From: Fundicoccus culcitae
GTDB lineage: Bacteria; Bacillota; Bacilli; Lactobacillales; Aerococcaceae
Direction of reading: 5' to 3'
DNA: 64,000 nt
NCBI RefSeq assembly: GCF_024661895.1
Contig: NZ_CP102453.1
Location: forward strand, 1,488,001-1,552,000
Below, one piece after another: positions 49,803 through 58,807 of the stretch. The notes beneath the pieces are model-generated. The model was not told the origin of the DNA. It ran no database searches and was given only the letters and a program-made list of their open reading frames with translations. Every line of letters starts with the position of its first letter. The first letter of the stretch is position 1. A program made the position numbers and the translations under genes.

Positions 49803-52016
49803 TTGAAATATCAGAGAGGTTTTAAAAAAATATTTTTTCCTCTAATTATATATGGATTTATTGTAGCTATCATTTTCTCATGGTTATTTTTACGTGACAC
49901 ATTAAACAATAGTAGTCACATTCAAGCTTTAGCATATACCGAACGCTTGACTCAAGTAACTCATTTAATCGATACTCAATTTAATCAAATGTACCGTATT
50001 GTCGATGCATACTGTACAAGTCCACAGTACAATAACTTGATGCAAACATCAATCGATCAATCTGACTCACATCACCTACATAATTTGAATCAAGATGTCC
50101 AAAATCTGAAAAGTCTTAATCTCCCCGCTCAAGTAGACTATTCCTTTATTAGTTTAACTAATCGTTGGACTTATCAAAACAAGCAACTACTCCCCTTATC
50201 TAAAGCAGACTATGATCAATACTTGTTACACATTGATGCAAAAATGAATTCTAATCCAGAGTGGACACATTCAACAGATGAAATTTATTTTTTAAATTAT
50301 TTACCTCTTAAAAATCCGATCAAAACTTCAATCATCCGTGGTTCCATTCGCAAAGAAAGCCTTTCAGATACAATCCAAGCGTTTGATTTAACTAATTTAG
50401 CTATCCTTGATAATCGTGGCGCGCCATTATTCAACATGGGTCTATCCGAAGTCGCGTTCACTAATCAAATCATTTTTGCTGATACAACACCTAGTCAACC
50501 AACTGTAATAGATGATATTATTTATCAAAAGATTCCTTCAACCAATTTGACTATTGCCTCGATTCTTCCAAAACAATCTCTCACACATTATCTCAATGAA
50601 AACTGTCTTTTTATTCTTTCTATCCTATGTGCTACGCTGATTGGTCTTATATTTTGTGCCTATTTTTTTGCCTTGATTATCTTTAAGCCGATTGAACAGT
50701 TAACCATGATTTTTGATAATGACTCTCACGATTTAACCGAAGTCTATCAATCAATTATAGAATTAAAAAAACAAAATGAAACAAATGAAAAAAGTTTATC
50801 GCACTACGAGCCTGTCATCCACCAACAATTTGTCCACTCACTATTAGAAGGTAATATGATAAATAGTGAAGTCCAGGCTTACTTAACGCATTTACAATTA
50901 AAGCAAAGTATTACTCATTGTACACGCTTTGTTATACTAATTTCGCAAATTGAACGCTTCGAAGGGGACGATAATTATTTCTGGTCATTTGGAGTGAGTC
51001 AATTAATTAGTGAACTCCTACCGATTGATTGCCAATTGAAACCTATAATCATTGATGGTCATAGGCAAGTAACAATCTTAGCCTATAATCATCTCAATAA
51101 TGCTGAAATCGAAGCGACCGTATTACAGTTAGCCGAAACACTACAAGCCAACATCAAATTTTACTTAAAACTTGATGTAAGTTTTGGAATAAGTAGGGAA
51201 TTTGACAACTTGATAAATAGTCAGCTAGCGTTTGAAGAGGCATTTCTAGCACTAAGACAGCATATAAAATCTAATCATCCCGTTATCATCTTGTACGATA
51301 ATTTAACACTTGACAATACAAATAGTAGTATATTTACCTATCCAAAAGATACTGAACTCAAACTGATACAATCAGTTTGTAATGGTGAGCTTGATCATGC
51401 CATAATTGATTTAGATGTTTTCTTTAGTCAAATTCAACAAAATTTCGTATCTATTGATATGTTTGAAACCTGTGTTAATCAATTAGTTAACGAATTACTA
51501 TTACTAGCTTATGAATCTATCCATTCTGAGTTGAATGATGCTATTATTATTGAACGTGAAAATTTGTTAAAACAGATTTTGGATTACCCTAAACCTACTT
51601 TTATTAAACCTTTGATAATCCATCAGCTACTTAATCCCCTATGCGAGTTTAACCTAAATAAAACCCAACAAGAAGCCTTACAAATCTCTGAAGCCGTTGT
51701 TAGATTGCTACAGAAGGATTGTGGATTAGAGATTACATTGGACTGGGTTGCTAAAGAATTAAATTATAGTCCTAATTATTTGAGTTTTGTATTCAGTAGT
51801 CAAATGGGTATTACTTTTTCTGATTTCATCAATAAAGTCCGTATTGAAAAGTGTAAGTATCTATTAACAAACACTGATCTGAAAATACATGAAATTTCAG
51901 AACAAATCGGTTATACCCAGCCACAAAATTTCCATCGTTTCTTCAGAACTATGGTCGGTACTACACCTGGAAAGTACCGCAAATTACATAAGACAAATGC
52001 TCCCGATATCTTCTAA
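49803..52016 (+). CDS. Membrane-bound AraC-family regulator with extracellular sensor domain
   Basis: 737 residues starting at TTG, 7 bases after AGGAGG. Two membrane helices (about 12-30 and 270-295) bracket an extracellular sensor of about 240 residues, probably a dCache-like fold. A cytoplasmic linker follows, then a C-terminal AraC domain (about 640-735): LDWVAKELNYSPNYLSFVFSS and IHEISEQIGYTQPQNFHRFFRTMVGTTPGKYRK, given here in parts EISEQIGYTQ and FFRTMVGTTPGKYR. This one-component layout (YesS/YtdP-like) usually controls adjacent polysaccharide or sugar-uptake genes; the cluster starting at 52922 is the obvious candidate. Confidence 0.88.
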   Translation: MKYQRGFKKIFFPLIIYGFIVAIIFSWLFLRDTLNNSSHIQALAYTERLTQVTHLIDTQFNQMYRIVDAYCTSPQYNNLMQTSIDQSDSHHLHNLNQDVQNLKSLNLPAQVDYSFISLTNRWTYQNKQLLPLSKADYDQYLLHIDAKMNSNPEWTHSTDEIYFLNYLPLKNPIKTSIIRGSIRKESLSDTIQAFDLTNLAILDNRGAPLFNMGLSEVAFTNQIIFADTTPSQPTVIDDIIYQKIPSTNLTIASILPKQSLTHYLNENCLFILSILCATLIGLIFCAYFFALIIFKPIEQLTMIFDNDSHDLTEVYQSIIELKKQNETNEKSLSHYEPVIHQQFVHSLLEGNMINSEVQAYLTHLQLKQSITHCTRFVILISQIERFEGDDNYFWSFGVSQLISELLPIDCQLKPIIIDGHRQVTILAYNHLNNAEIEATVLQLAETLQANIKFYLKLDVSFGISREFDNLINSQLAFEEAFLALRQHIKSNHPVIILYDNLTLDNTNSSIFTYPKDTELKLIQSVCNGELDHAIIDLDVFFSQIQQNFVSIDMFETCVNQLVNELLLLAYESIHSELNDAIIIERENLLKQILDYPKPTFIKPLIIHQLLNPLCEFNLNKTQQEALQISEAVVRLLQKDCGLEITLDWVAKELNYSPNYLSFVFSSQMGITFSDFINKVRIEKCKYLLTNTDLKIHEISEQIGYTQPQNFHRFFRTMVGTTPGKYRKLHKTNAPDIF

Positions 52017-52041
52017 CCAGGTTAAAGAAATCCCCTTACTC

Positions 52042-52090
52042 AACTAGCTAGTATTAGCTTCGATACTGGCTGGTTATTTTAGTTTTTTTG
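52042..52090 (+). terminator. Terminator of the AraC gene
   Basis: AACTAGCTAGTAT / ATACTGGCTGGTT with two G-T pairs, then TTTTAGTTTTTTT. Confidence 0.75.
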
Positions 52091-52283
52091 CTAACATTTA
52101 CGTAAAAAGGTTAATCAAATGTGGAAATACGTTATAATTAAATAACGCTTGTCAATTTATTTTCCAAACAAACTAAGACGTCGTGCTAGATAGATTACGA
52201 TATATATCTATATTTTCTAGTAGTAATTGGTAGTGAATTGCAACAAAAATGACTTTGTGATATTTATTTTAGGAGGTTTTTTA

Positions 52284-52709
52284 GTGTTTTATCGTTATAT
52301 TCATGAGGTACAGTTTTACGAAACGGATGCAATGCAGATTGTCCATCATTCAAATTATATTCGTTGGTTTGAAGAAGCCCGTATTAGTTTTTTGAGTGAG
52401 TTAGGCTATAGTTATAAAAAAATGGAAGATGAAGGCCTTAGCGTTCCTGTTTTAGCCGTCGATTGCCGCTACAAGAAATCCCTGCGATTTGGCGATACAG
52501 CCGAGGTTCGAGTGATGATAGATAAGTTTACTCCGATGCGTATGAATTTGTCGTACGAAATTTACAATACAGCAACAGCTGAATTAACAACAACCGGATC
52601 ATCTGAGCATTGCTTTCTCTTAAGTGAATCAGGTCGCCCAACGTCATTAAAACGCACGCACCCACATATTTTGAAAGCTTTAGAGTCAGCGTTAAAAGAG
52701 GATTCATGA
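52284..52709 (+). CDS. Acyl-CoA thioesterase, YbgC/4-hydroxybenzoyl-CoA thioesterase family
   Basis: 141 residues from a GTG start. Single hotdog domain with the diagnostic YETDAMQIVHHSNYIRWFEEARI (as VQFYETDAM, VHHSNYIRWFEEAR), including the catalytic Asp. The RBS AGGAGG (52271-52276) is 7 bases before GTG 52284; the longer frame starts upstream of it. The leader reads GTGATATTTATTTT+AGGAGG, a degenerate relative of the 15-mer 5' layout (three mismatches). Stand-alone gene. Confidence 0.85.
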   Translation: MFYRYIHEVQFYETDAMQIVHHSNYIRWFEEARISFLSELGYSYKKMEDEGLSVPVLAVDCRYKKSLRFGDTAEVRVMIDKFTPMRMNLSYEIYNTATAELTTTGSSEHCFLLSESGRPTSLKRTHPHILKALESALKEDS

Positions 52710-52752
52710 AAATTCTCATGATTTTTTTCAGACCTTAGCCGTTTAAAAAGAC

Positions 52753-52799
52753 AAAACACCTTCGAAACGCTATACAGACAGCTTTCGTAAGGTATTTTC
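52753..52799 (+). terminator. Terminator of the thioesterase gene
   Basis: Stem AAAACACCTTCGAAA / TTTCGTAAGGTATTTT with small mismatches. Confidence 0.6.
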
Positions 52800-52870
52800 T
52801 ATTTTCATAGTTGTCCACTTAGATCATCAGCATTAAATAGAATTGAGTGGTTTTTTTAAATTGAAAATAA

Positions 52871-52912
52871 AGCTAGAAAGACACAAAATTTTAATTTTTT
52901 GTCTTTCTAGCT
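52871..52912 (-). terminator. Terminator of the sugar-transport cluster
   Basis: Perfect 13-bp arms AGCTAGAAAGACA / TGTCTTTCTAGCT after the last gene of the minus-strand cluster. Confidence 0.75.
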
Positions 52913-52921
52913 AGAGTAATT

Positions 52922-54322
52922 CTAGTTAAAGAATAATTCATCTAATGCTTCTTGATGGTATTCATTTAATAAGTCGGTTAATTCTTGAGCTACGTCGGCA
53001 GGGTTAACTTCACCATTGTATGCTGCATGCTCAATGTTTCCATACTCACCATTAAAGTAAATCTCATCAATCCAGGTGGCAAATCCTGGAATAACTGCAC
53101 CAGATAAAGGAATTGGCTCTCTAACTACTTCTAACATGTTAGTGTAGTAGTCTTCTTGTGGTAATTCAGCTGCTACACGATCCCAAAGTGCCTCATCATT
53201 TACTAAAGGTAAACCATTTGGATAAGGGAAAATCATGTTACCATTATCATCCATTAATACCTCACGAGCATCTAAACGAACTGCCCATCCTTCAGCTCCC
53301 CATCCCATAAATTTAAGTAATTCGTATGCTTCTCTTGGATATTCAGTGGCTGAAGATATACCGCCAAAATCAACATATGCTGGCTTATGTAATGTTTCAG
53401 CGTTTACCCCACGAGGTACTGGGTATGGCTTGAATCGGATACCGCTATCGATGTATTCTTGCGAATTAAATAGATCCTTTGTCCACCATGCATCTAGTTG
53501 CATAGCAATGCGTCCTGAACGTGCTGCCCATAATAAACGGTCACCAAAAGCAGCTTCTGCCTCATCAGTATCAAAGTATGGTGCATGTACACCTGTTCTT
53601 ACGTATTCGGCTTGTTGTTGCATTGAGTCTGCCCATTCACCTGTTAAGTCAAATGTTTCACCATCCCAACCAAATTCTCCATCAGCATCAGTATTAACGA
53701 TGGGTGCATAAGTCATAATTTGAGAGAAATCATTGTATCCATAGATACCTTGTTCCGGAACAGTCATTGTCTGCATTAATTCAATCATTTCATCATATGT
53801 CCAGTCTACACTTGGCATTGGTTGATTTAAACGTTCGAATACTGCTTCATCTAAGAAAACGGTCATTGGTTGATAAGAAACAGCTGCAGATAATTTTCGT
53901 TCGCCATCTAAATATCCTTTATCTTTAAGCGTTTCTAAAACAAGTTCATTATCTGGATCATTTTCCCAATACTCTGTCATATCGCCAAACCAGCCATTAA
54001 CAATAGCGATATCGACATTACCCATATACCAGAAGGCGTCAGGTAAGTTACCTGCTGCTGCCATGTTAACCAATTGATCCATATAACCATCTTGTTGAAT
54101 TTCTACGATTTCAACAGTGATGTTAGGATATTTTTCCATAAAACGTTGAGCTTGTAATTCTTTAACACCAATGTATTCCCAACCTGCAAAGGTTAAAGTA
54201 ATTTCATCAGTCGTCATTTCTGGTAATCCATCTTGAGCTTCAACTGCTGCTAATGGTGAAAAACCACTTAAAATAGAAGAAGCTAAAACAACACTTGTAA
54301 TTGTTTTTAATAGTTTTTTCAT
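52922..54322 (-). CDS. Sugar ABC importer, extracellular binding protein (cluster end)
   Basis: 466 residues. Signal peptide 1-29 (VVLASSILSGFSPLAAVEAQDG), again with an AxA site and no lipobox cysteine. Type 1 solute-binding fold: RFMEKYPNITVEIVEIQ, AAAGNLPDAFWYMG, SQIMTYAPIVNTD and AYELLKFMGWGAEG. Together with the two permeases at 54464 and 55440 it makes one importer lacking an ATPase. Substrate unknown. AAAGGAG eight bases before the ATG; 142-base gap to the permease gene, so it may also have its own promoter. Confidence 0.88.
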   Translation of the reverse strand: MKKLLKTITSVVLASSILSGFSPLAAVEAQDGLPEMTTDEITLTFAGWEYIGVKELQAQRFMEKYPNITVEIVEIQQDGYMDQLVNMAAAGNLPDAFWYMGNVDIAIVNGWFGDMTEYWENDPDNELVLETLKDKGYLDGERKLSAAVSYQPMTVFLDEAVFERLNQPMPSVDWTYDEMIELMQTMTVPEQGIYGYNDFSQIMTYAPIVNTDADGEFGWDGETFDLTGEWADSMQQQAEYVRTGVHAPYFDTDEAEAAFGDRLLWAARSGRIAMQLDAWWTKDLFNSQEYIDSGIRFKPYPVPRGVNAETLHKPAYVDFGGISSATEYPREAYELLKFMGWGAEGWAVRLDAREVLMDDNGNMIFPYPNGLPLVNDEALWDRVAAELPQEDYYTNMLEVVREPIPLSGAVIPGFATWIDEIYFNGEYGNIEHAAYNGEVNPADVAQELTDLLNEYHQEALDELFFN

Positions 54323-54463
54323 GTATTTTCTCCTTTGAAAATATATTTGTTATTGCTATATGTATTAAACAGAAAGAAAACAGTGACTTCTTAGCGACAT
54401 GGCAACGTTTTACTTAAAATAACCTGAGTCATTCCCCCTTTGTTAGAATCAACTTTGGTTTTT

Positions 54464-55483
54464 TTACTCACCAGTAATCCCTGAATTATCAACACTTTCA
54501 GTGAAATACTTTTGTAAGAAGAAGTAAGTAATTAATAAAGGGATTAAGGTCAACATAGTTCCAGCCATGGTAATTCCTTCATTAATGTTCATTGTTCCTG
54601 TGTCTGCAGCCGGGTACATTCTTTCGTATGTAGATCTAAATGAGGCTAAGGACATCTGTAAGGTGACCCAATTACGACTTTCTGTTGAAGCCCCACCCGT
54701 TAAGTAGAGATTGACTAAATACGTTTCATTCCAGTACCAAACAAACGAAAATAGGAAAACGATAATAATGGCTGGTGTTGCCATTGGAATCCCAATTCTA
54801 AAGAAGTTCGTCCATTCACTCGCCCCATCAACTTCAGCGGCTTCATACAGCGATTTCGGCGTTTGTCTAAAGAATTGATAATAGATCAAAATAAATATCG
54901 TGCTTTTAATCCCTTGTCCTAGTGCTGCTGGTATTAAGAAAGCCTTTATAGAACCAAGTAAACCTAAATCACTATATAAAACATAAGTTGGCATCATTAA
55001 TACTTGTGGAGGAACAATAAAACTAAATATCATCAAAAATAGTAGGGTGCGTTTAAACGGAAACTCGAATCGAGCAAATCCATAACCTACAAGAGCCGTA
55101 ACTACAACTTGAAATAAAGTTGGAAATAATGAGATGACAATACTTCCTAAGAGTGATTCTTTAAAATTTAAAGCAGAGATTGCTTGACGATAGTTATCAA
55201 AATATAATTCTGATGGGATCCAACGTATAGATGTATCCAACAAATCACTTAATGATTTAAAGCTAGTTGTTACCATAAAGAGCAGTGGATAGAGGTAAAC
55301 AAATCCTATCGTTATTAATAGCAAATAAATACCAGCTTGAATTAACCAACCATTCCGGTCATTAGTACCAAATAATCGTTTACGAACTGGAATCCAGTAT
55401 TTTGACGTAAAATTCTCCCATTTTACTCTAAATGAGGTTTTATTTTGTTGGAGGCGTTGCTTGTTGGTCAACTGGTTTTGCAT
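54464..55483 (-). CDS. Sugar ABC permease (MalG-like), importer set 1
   Basis: 339 residues, longer than usual by an N-terminal cytoplasmic tail of about 45 residues. Six helices; EAA loop LYEAAEVDGASEWTNFFRIGIPMATPA. Its start overlaps the upstream permease gene by 44 bases, with AAAGGAGG correctly spaced, so the overlap is real. Ends SVDNSGITGE, the MalG-type tail. Confidence 0.9.
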   Translation of the reverse strand: MQNQLTNKQRLQQNKTSFRVKWENFTSKYWIPVRKRLFGTNDRNGWLIQAGIYLLLITIGFVYLYPLLFMVTTSFKSLSDLLDTSIRWIPSELYFDNYRQAISALNFKESLLGSIVISLFPTLFQVVVTALVGYGFARFEFPFKRTLLFLMIFSFIVPPQVLMMPTYVLYSDLGLLGSIKAFLIPAALGQGIKSTIFILIYYQFFRQTPKSLYEAAEVDGASEWTNFFRIGIPMATPAIIIVFLFSFVWYWNETYLVNLYLTGGASTESRNWVTLQMSLASFRSTYERMYPAADTGTMNINEGITMAGTMLTLIPLLITYFFLQKYFTESVDNSGITGE

Positions 55484-56411
55484 AATGAATTCCTCCTTTA
55501 TAGCTTGGTGTTTTTCTACGTTTTACGATTTGGCTTTGGTTACTCTTTTTATTGGTATCTCGGAATAAGAAGAAGATAACACCAACTAGACCTAAGACAA
55601 TAACCGCATACATCCATGCCATAGCTGAAGCAAACCCATACCCTCGTGTAGCAGCAAACATATTGTTGTATATTAAGTTAATGACACTGTTTTGGTCACT
55701 ATTAGATAAGGTAATCAAGGTGTATAACGCATTTAAAAAAATCATTGGTTTTAATACAGGTAGCGTGATTTTCCAGAAGCACTCCCAGGCTGAACCCCCA
55801 TCAATTTTTGCAGCCTCATATAAACTTTTATCAATCTTCTGTAACCCAGCTAGGAAAATTAAGATTTGAACCCCTGAATTCCATAAGATTAGAATCATTT
55901 CGGAAAATAAAGTGGCTATAGGTGCCGCTAACCACATCGGCAAAAAACTCTGCAAAATCATATTGATTGTTGACATATCTAACATAGGGATTTGCGCTGC
56001 ACCTTGTGACATTAATTGATTCATTACAGGACCTGAAACAATTATTACAGGTAAAAAAAAGATGGAACGAAAAACTCCCTTAAACTTAATTTTCGAGTTT
56101 AGCATCATGGCGATTAATAGTGAAAAGATTACGATGACTGGAACTCTGAGTAACACACTTATAAAATAACCTAAAAGTTCTTGAACAAAGAACATATCTT
56201 TTAGAAAAATATCACGGTAATTATCCAGTCCATCAAAGCGATACACACGACCTGTTGGCCTTAACCGAATGGTATTTAGACTAAAATAAAATGATTGAAC
56301 TAATGGCCACAATACAAAAATGAAGAACCCAATCAACCAAGGTAGAAGAAACAGCAGACCAGTAATGGCTTTACGTCGATTAATTTTATTTTTTCTTACT
56401 TTTTTCTTCAT
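55440..56411 (-). CDS. Sugar ABC permease (MalF-like), importer set 1
   Basis: 323 residues. KAITGLLFLLPWLIGFFIFVLWP start and EAA loop YEAAKIDGGSAWECFWKITLPVLKP. Start overlaps the DUF5696 gene stop as TAATG. A 44-base overlap with the next gene keeps the set tightly coupled. Confidence 0.9.
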   Translation of the reverse strand: MKKKVRKNKINRRKAITGLLFLLPWLIGFFIFVLWPLVQSFYFSLNTIRLRPTGRVYRFDGLDNYRDIFLKDMFFVQELLGYFISVLLRVPVIVIFSLLIAMMLNSKIKFKGVFRSIFFLPVIIVSGPVMNQLMSQGAAQIPMLDMSTINMILQSFLPMWLAAPIATLFSEMILILWNSGVQILIFLAGLQKIDKSLYEAAKIDGGSAWECFWKITLPVLKPMIFLNALYTLITLSNSDQNSVINLIYNNMFAATRGYGFASAMAWMYAVIVLGLVGVIFFLFRDTNKKSNQSQIVKRRKTPSYKGGIHYAKPVDQQATPPTK

Positions 56412-58807
56412 TATTTCACCACCTTATAGGATTGACTCGTTAATTCGATTTCGTCAATTTCTGTATCAAAGTCATTAAAGTTGACATAAACGACACTACC
56501 GTTATCATATGTAACCACTGAAACTCCGTCATTGGATTGATAATCTGTAATCATCCCTTCACCAATAGCTTGGTGGGCAGCTTCTAACTCTTTATAATTT
56601 TGAACGATTTCTTCAAAATATAGTTCATATTGTGACGAATAAACCCAAGATAAGTTTGTTTGATGTAATTCACTTGAATTTTCATACGTTAACAAATAGG
56701 ATGGACTAACGCCGGTTTCCACTAATCGCAAGAAGAAATCTCTTGAATTTGGTTCAAAGTTTGAATAGCTGGCATACAATGGAATCCGTCCATTTAAGGC
56801 TAAAGACATAAATGGTACTTGTTGATCCTCAAAAATATACGACGATGAGTTTAATGGGATATTGTACAAGGCATCCGCATATTTCCAATAAGGCATAAAT
56901 GGTTCATCCAAAATTAATTGCTTACTTTCGCTCAAGTTAGCAATTGAATCTTCAAAGATTTTGGCAGTATGTACCCGATCTAATTCCGAATTATTTTTTA
57001 AATATGAGAATAGATTATTGGGAAAACCAGTTAAGGCCATGTTCTCAATTTCAAATGAACTTACACGACTATTTAAACGGCTAACGGCTTCTTCAGGCTC
57101 CAAAAAGTTGAAAGATTCAAATACTTTTCCAAAAACAGCTTCATTATACACCCGACGATTGTATTTTTTTACTAAGTTAGATCCAACTTCTAACGATAGA
57201 TGTGGATTAAATCTTAAACCATCATCTGCTAGATAGATTGGGAAATTCTCACTATACTTATCGATTAATGAATTGATCCCCTCATTGCCTCCAAGGACAC
57301 CATCGACTGAATAGCTTGTTTGACCTAATGCACCAGAGTAACCATTTGTTTCCCAACCTTGATATATAATCATAAGTTGTTCAACTCCTGAAGCCACTAA
57401 CGCTTCAAGCATTTCATCTGCTTGTTCAAATGTAGTCATTTGAACCGAAGAATTATTAATCAAACCTTGTTCTAATTCAGTACCCATAAAGTCTAATCGC
57501 ATCCCAAAATCAATAACTGGTTGCGTTTCATTTAAAACGAGTGTATCTGTTTCATCTAAGAAAGTTCTAAATTGATCTACTAAGCCCATTAAGTCAGCTT
57601 GGTCTTGGGAAACAAAGTAGTAATTTGTTTTTATATCAATATCATTCCTAGTCCGTTGACGGATGGTAATTGTTCCACTCGTTCGACTCGTCGACTGATT
57701 GTAAAATTGACGTAAAACAAATTTACTCGTAATCCAGTTATAGGGAAGGATTGCACCATTTGGATAAGCTTCTACCCAAGCATGATAATCCCCTTCTTCT
57801 ACAGTTGCCAAGAATCCAAAGCCTTTTTCTTCATGAATCATTCCGTAATACGGTGCCATGATTTGATGCGGTGGGTTAGTAGTTACCATATTGAACAATC
57901 GCGATAAGACATAGGGTTCATCAATCCCAATATTTTGTCCATAAATCATCTCTGAGTAGGGCTGTTTGAATTGCCCTTGATTATCTTCTAGATTGATGAT
58001 AGCCCCTGAGCCGTCAGGGATTAACATAAAACCTGATTCTTCATCAAGTTTGGAATATCCTAAATAAGGATAAACATAGACATTTCCCACTTTGTAAGTA
58101 TCAGAATTTTCATAGATAGTGTCTTTTGGAATTTCAACACTTAATTTATTTCCATCAAGTGATACTACTAAGGTATAACCAAACTCAAAATCGGGATAAT
58201 CTACATCTGCTTCAAAACCATTAGCTGTAATTCTAATTTCTTTTGTCGGCTCACCAGAGTACATATCAGCTTGTGAATAAACGATATTGGTATTGATTAA
58301 ATACTCAATGACAACACCTGAACGAACAAAGTTTTGCCATTTTTCATTACTTTGCACAGGATTTTCTACAGTAGAATACATCACTGCGCCACTTTCTTTA
58401 TCCCTCATAATAATTGAAAGATTTTCTTCTTTTAAATAGAGTGCTAATTGATCGTTCTCTGCAATTTTTTCATGATTATCAATGATATTCTCGTCATCTT
58501 CTATAATGCTTGGACGATTTTCTAATTGCTCATTTTCAGAAGTGAAATCTTCAACTGCTTCATTTGTGATAGGGGGCATTGGTATTTCTTCCCCATCAAG
58601 GACGGCCAAATCTTCGGTCCCTTCAGTCACTTCTTCGGTTTCTGCCAACTCTTCTTCCGTCACAGGAAGTTCGGTTGGATCAGGCGGTAAAACCGTTGTA
58701 GTCGAGCTTCCTCGTGTATCTATAAATAAATACAGGGTTAAGCCAGCAACAAACAGGACAAATATCACTAATCGCAGATTATTTTTTATAAAATTACGAA
58801 AATCCAA
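56411..58807 (-). CDS. DUF5696-type extracytoplasmic protein with glycosidase-like barrel
   Basis: 798 residues. Membrane anchor near the N-terminus (LRLVIFVLFVAGLTLYLFID), then an acidic low-complexity linker (about 40-110). A beta-rich region follows (GYSKLDEESGFMLIPDGSGA), then a TIM-barrel-like part (PVIDFGMRLDFMG, MIIYQGWETNGYSGA, IYLADDGLRFNPH, LILDEPFMPYWKYADALYNIPLN in pieces). It resembles DUF5696 proteins found in sugar-transport clusters of Firmicutes; a glycoside-hydrolase-like role outside the membrane is plausible but no catalytic pair is proven. TTG start 5 bases after GGTGAG; overlaps the upstream gene by 14 bases. Confidence 0.75.
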   Translation of the reverse strand: MDFRNFIKNNLRLVIFVLFVAGLTLYLFIDTRGSSTTTVLPPDPTELPVTEEELAETEEVTEGTEDLAVLDGEEIPMPPITNEAVEDFTSENEQLENRPSIIEDDENIIDNHEKIAENDQLALYLKEENLSIIMRDKESGAVMYSTVENPVQSNEKWQNFVRSGVVIEYLINTNIVYSQADMYSGEPTKEIRITANGFEADVDYPDFEFGYTLVVSLDGNKLSVEIPKDTIYENSDTYKVGNVYVYPYLGYSKLDEESGFMLIPDGSGAIINLEDNQGQFKQPYSEMIYGQNIGIDEPYVLSRLFNMVTTNPPHQIMAPYYGMIHEEKGFGFLATVEEGDYHAWVEAYPNGAILPYNWITSKFVLRQFYNQSTSRTSGTITIRQRTRNDIDIKTNYYFVSQDQADLMGLVDQFRTFLDETDTLVLNETQPVIDFGMRLDFMGTELEQGLINNSSVQMTTFEQADEMLEALVASGVEQLMIIYQGWETNGYSGALGQTSYSVDGVLGGNEGINSLIDKYSENFPIYLADDGLRFNPHLSLEVGSNLVKKYNRRVYNEAVFGKVFESFNFLEPEEAVSRLNSRVSSFEIENMALTGFPNNLFSYLKNNSELDRVHTAKIFEDSIANLSESKQLILDEPFMPYWKYADALYNIPLNSSSYIFEDQQVPFMSLALNGRIPLYASYSNFEPNSRDFFLRLVETGVSPSYLLTYENSSELHQTNLSWVYSSQYELYFEEIVQNYKELEAAHQAIGEGMITDYQSNDGVSVVTYDNGSVVYVNFNDFDTEIDEIELTSQSYKVVK

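Noticed and set aside
52130-52147. Small operator CGTTAT/ATAACG upstream of the thioesterase
   Set aside because: Too short and AT-rich to distinguish from chance; it contains a TATAAT without a matching -35.
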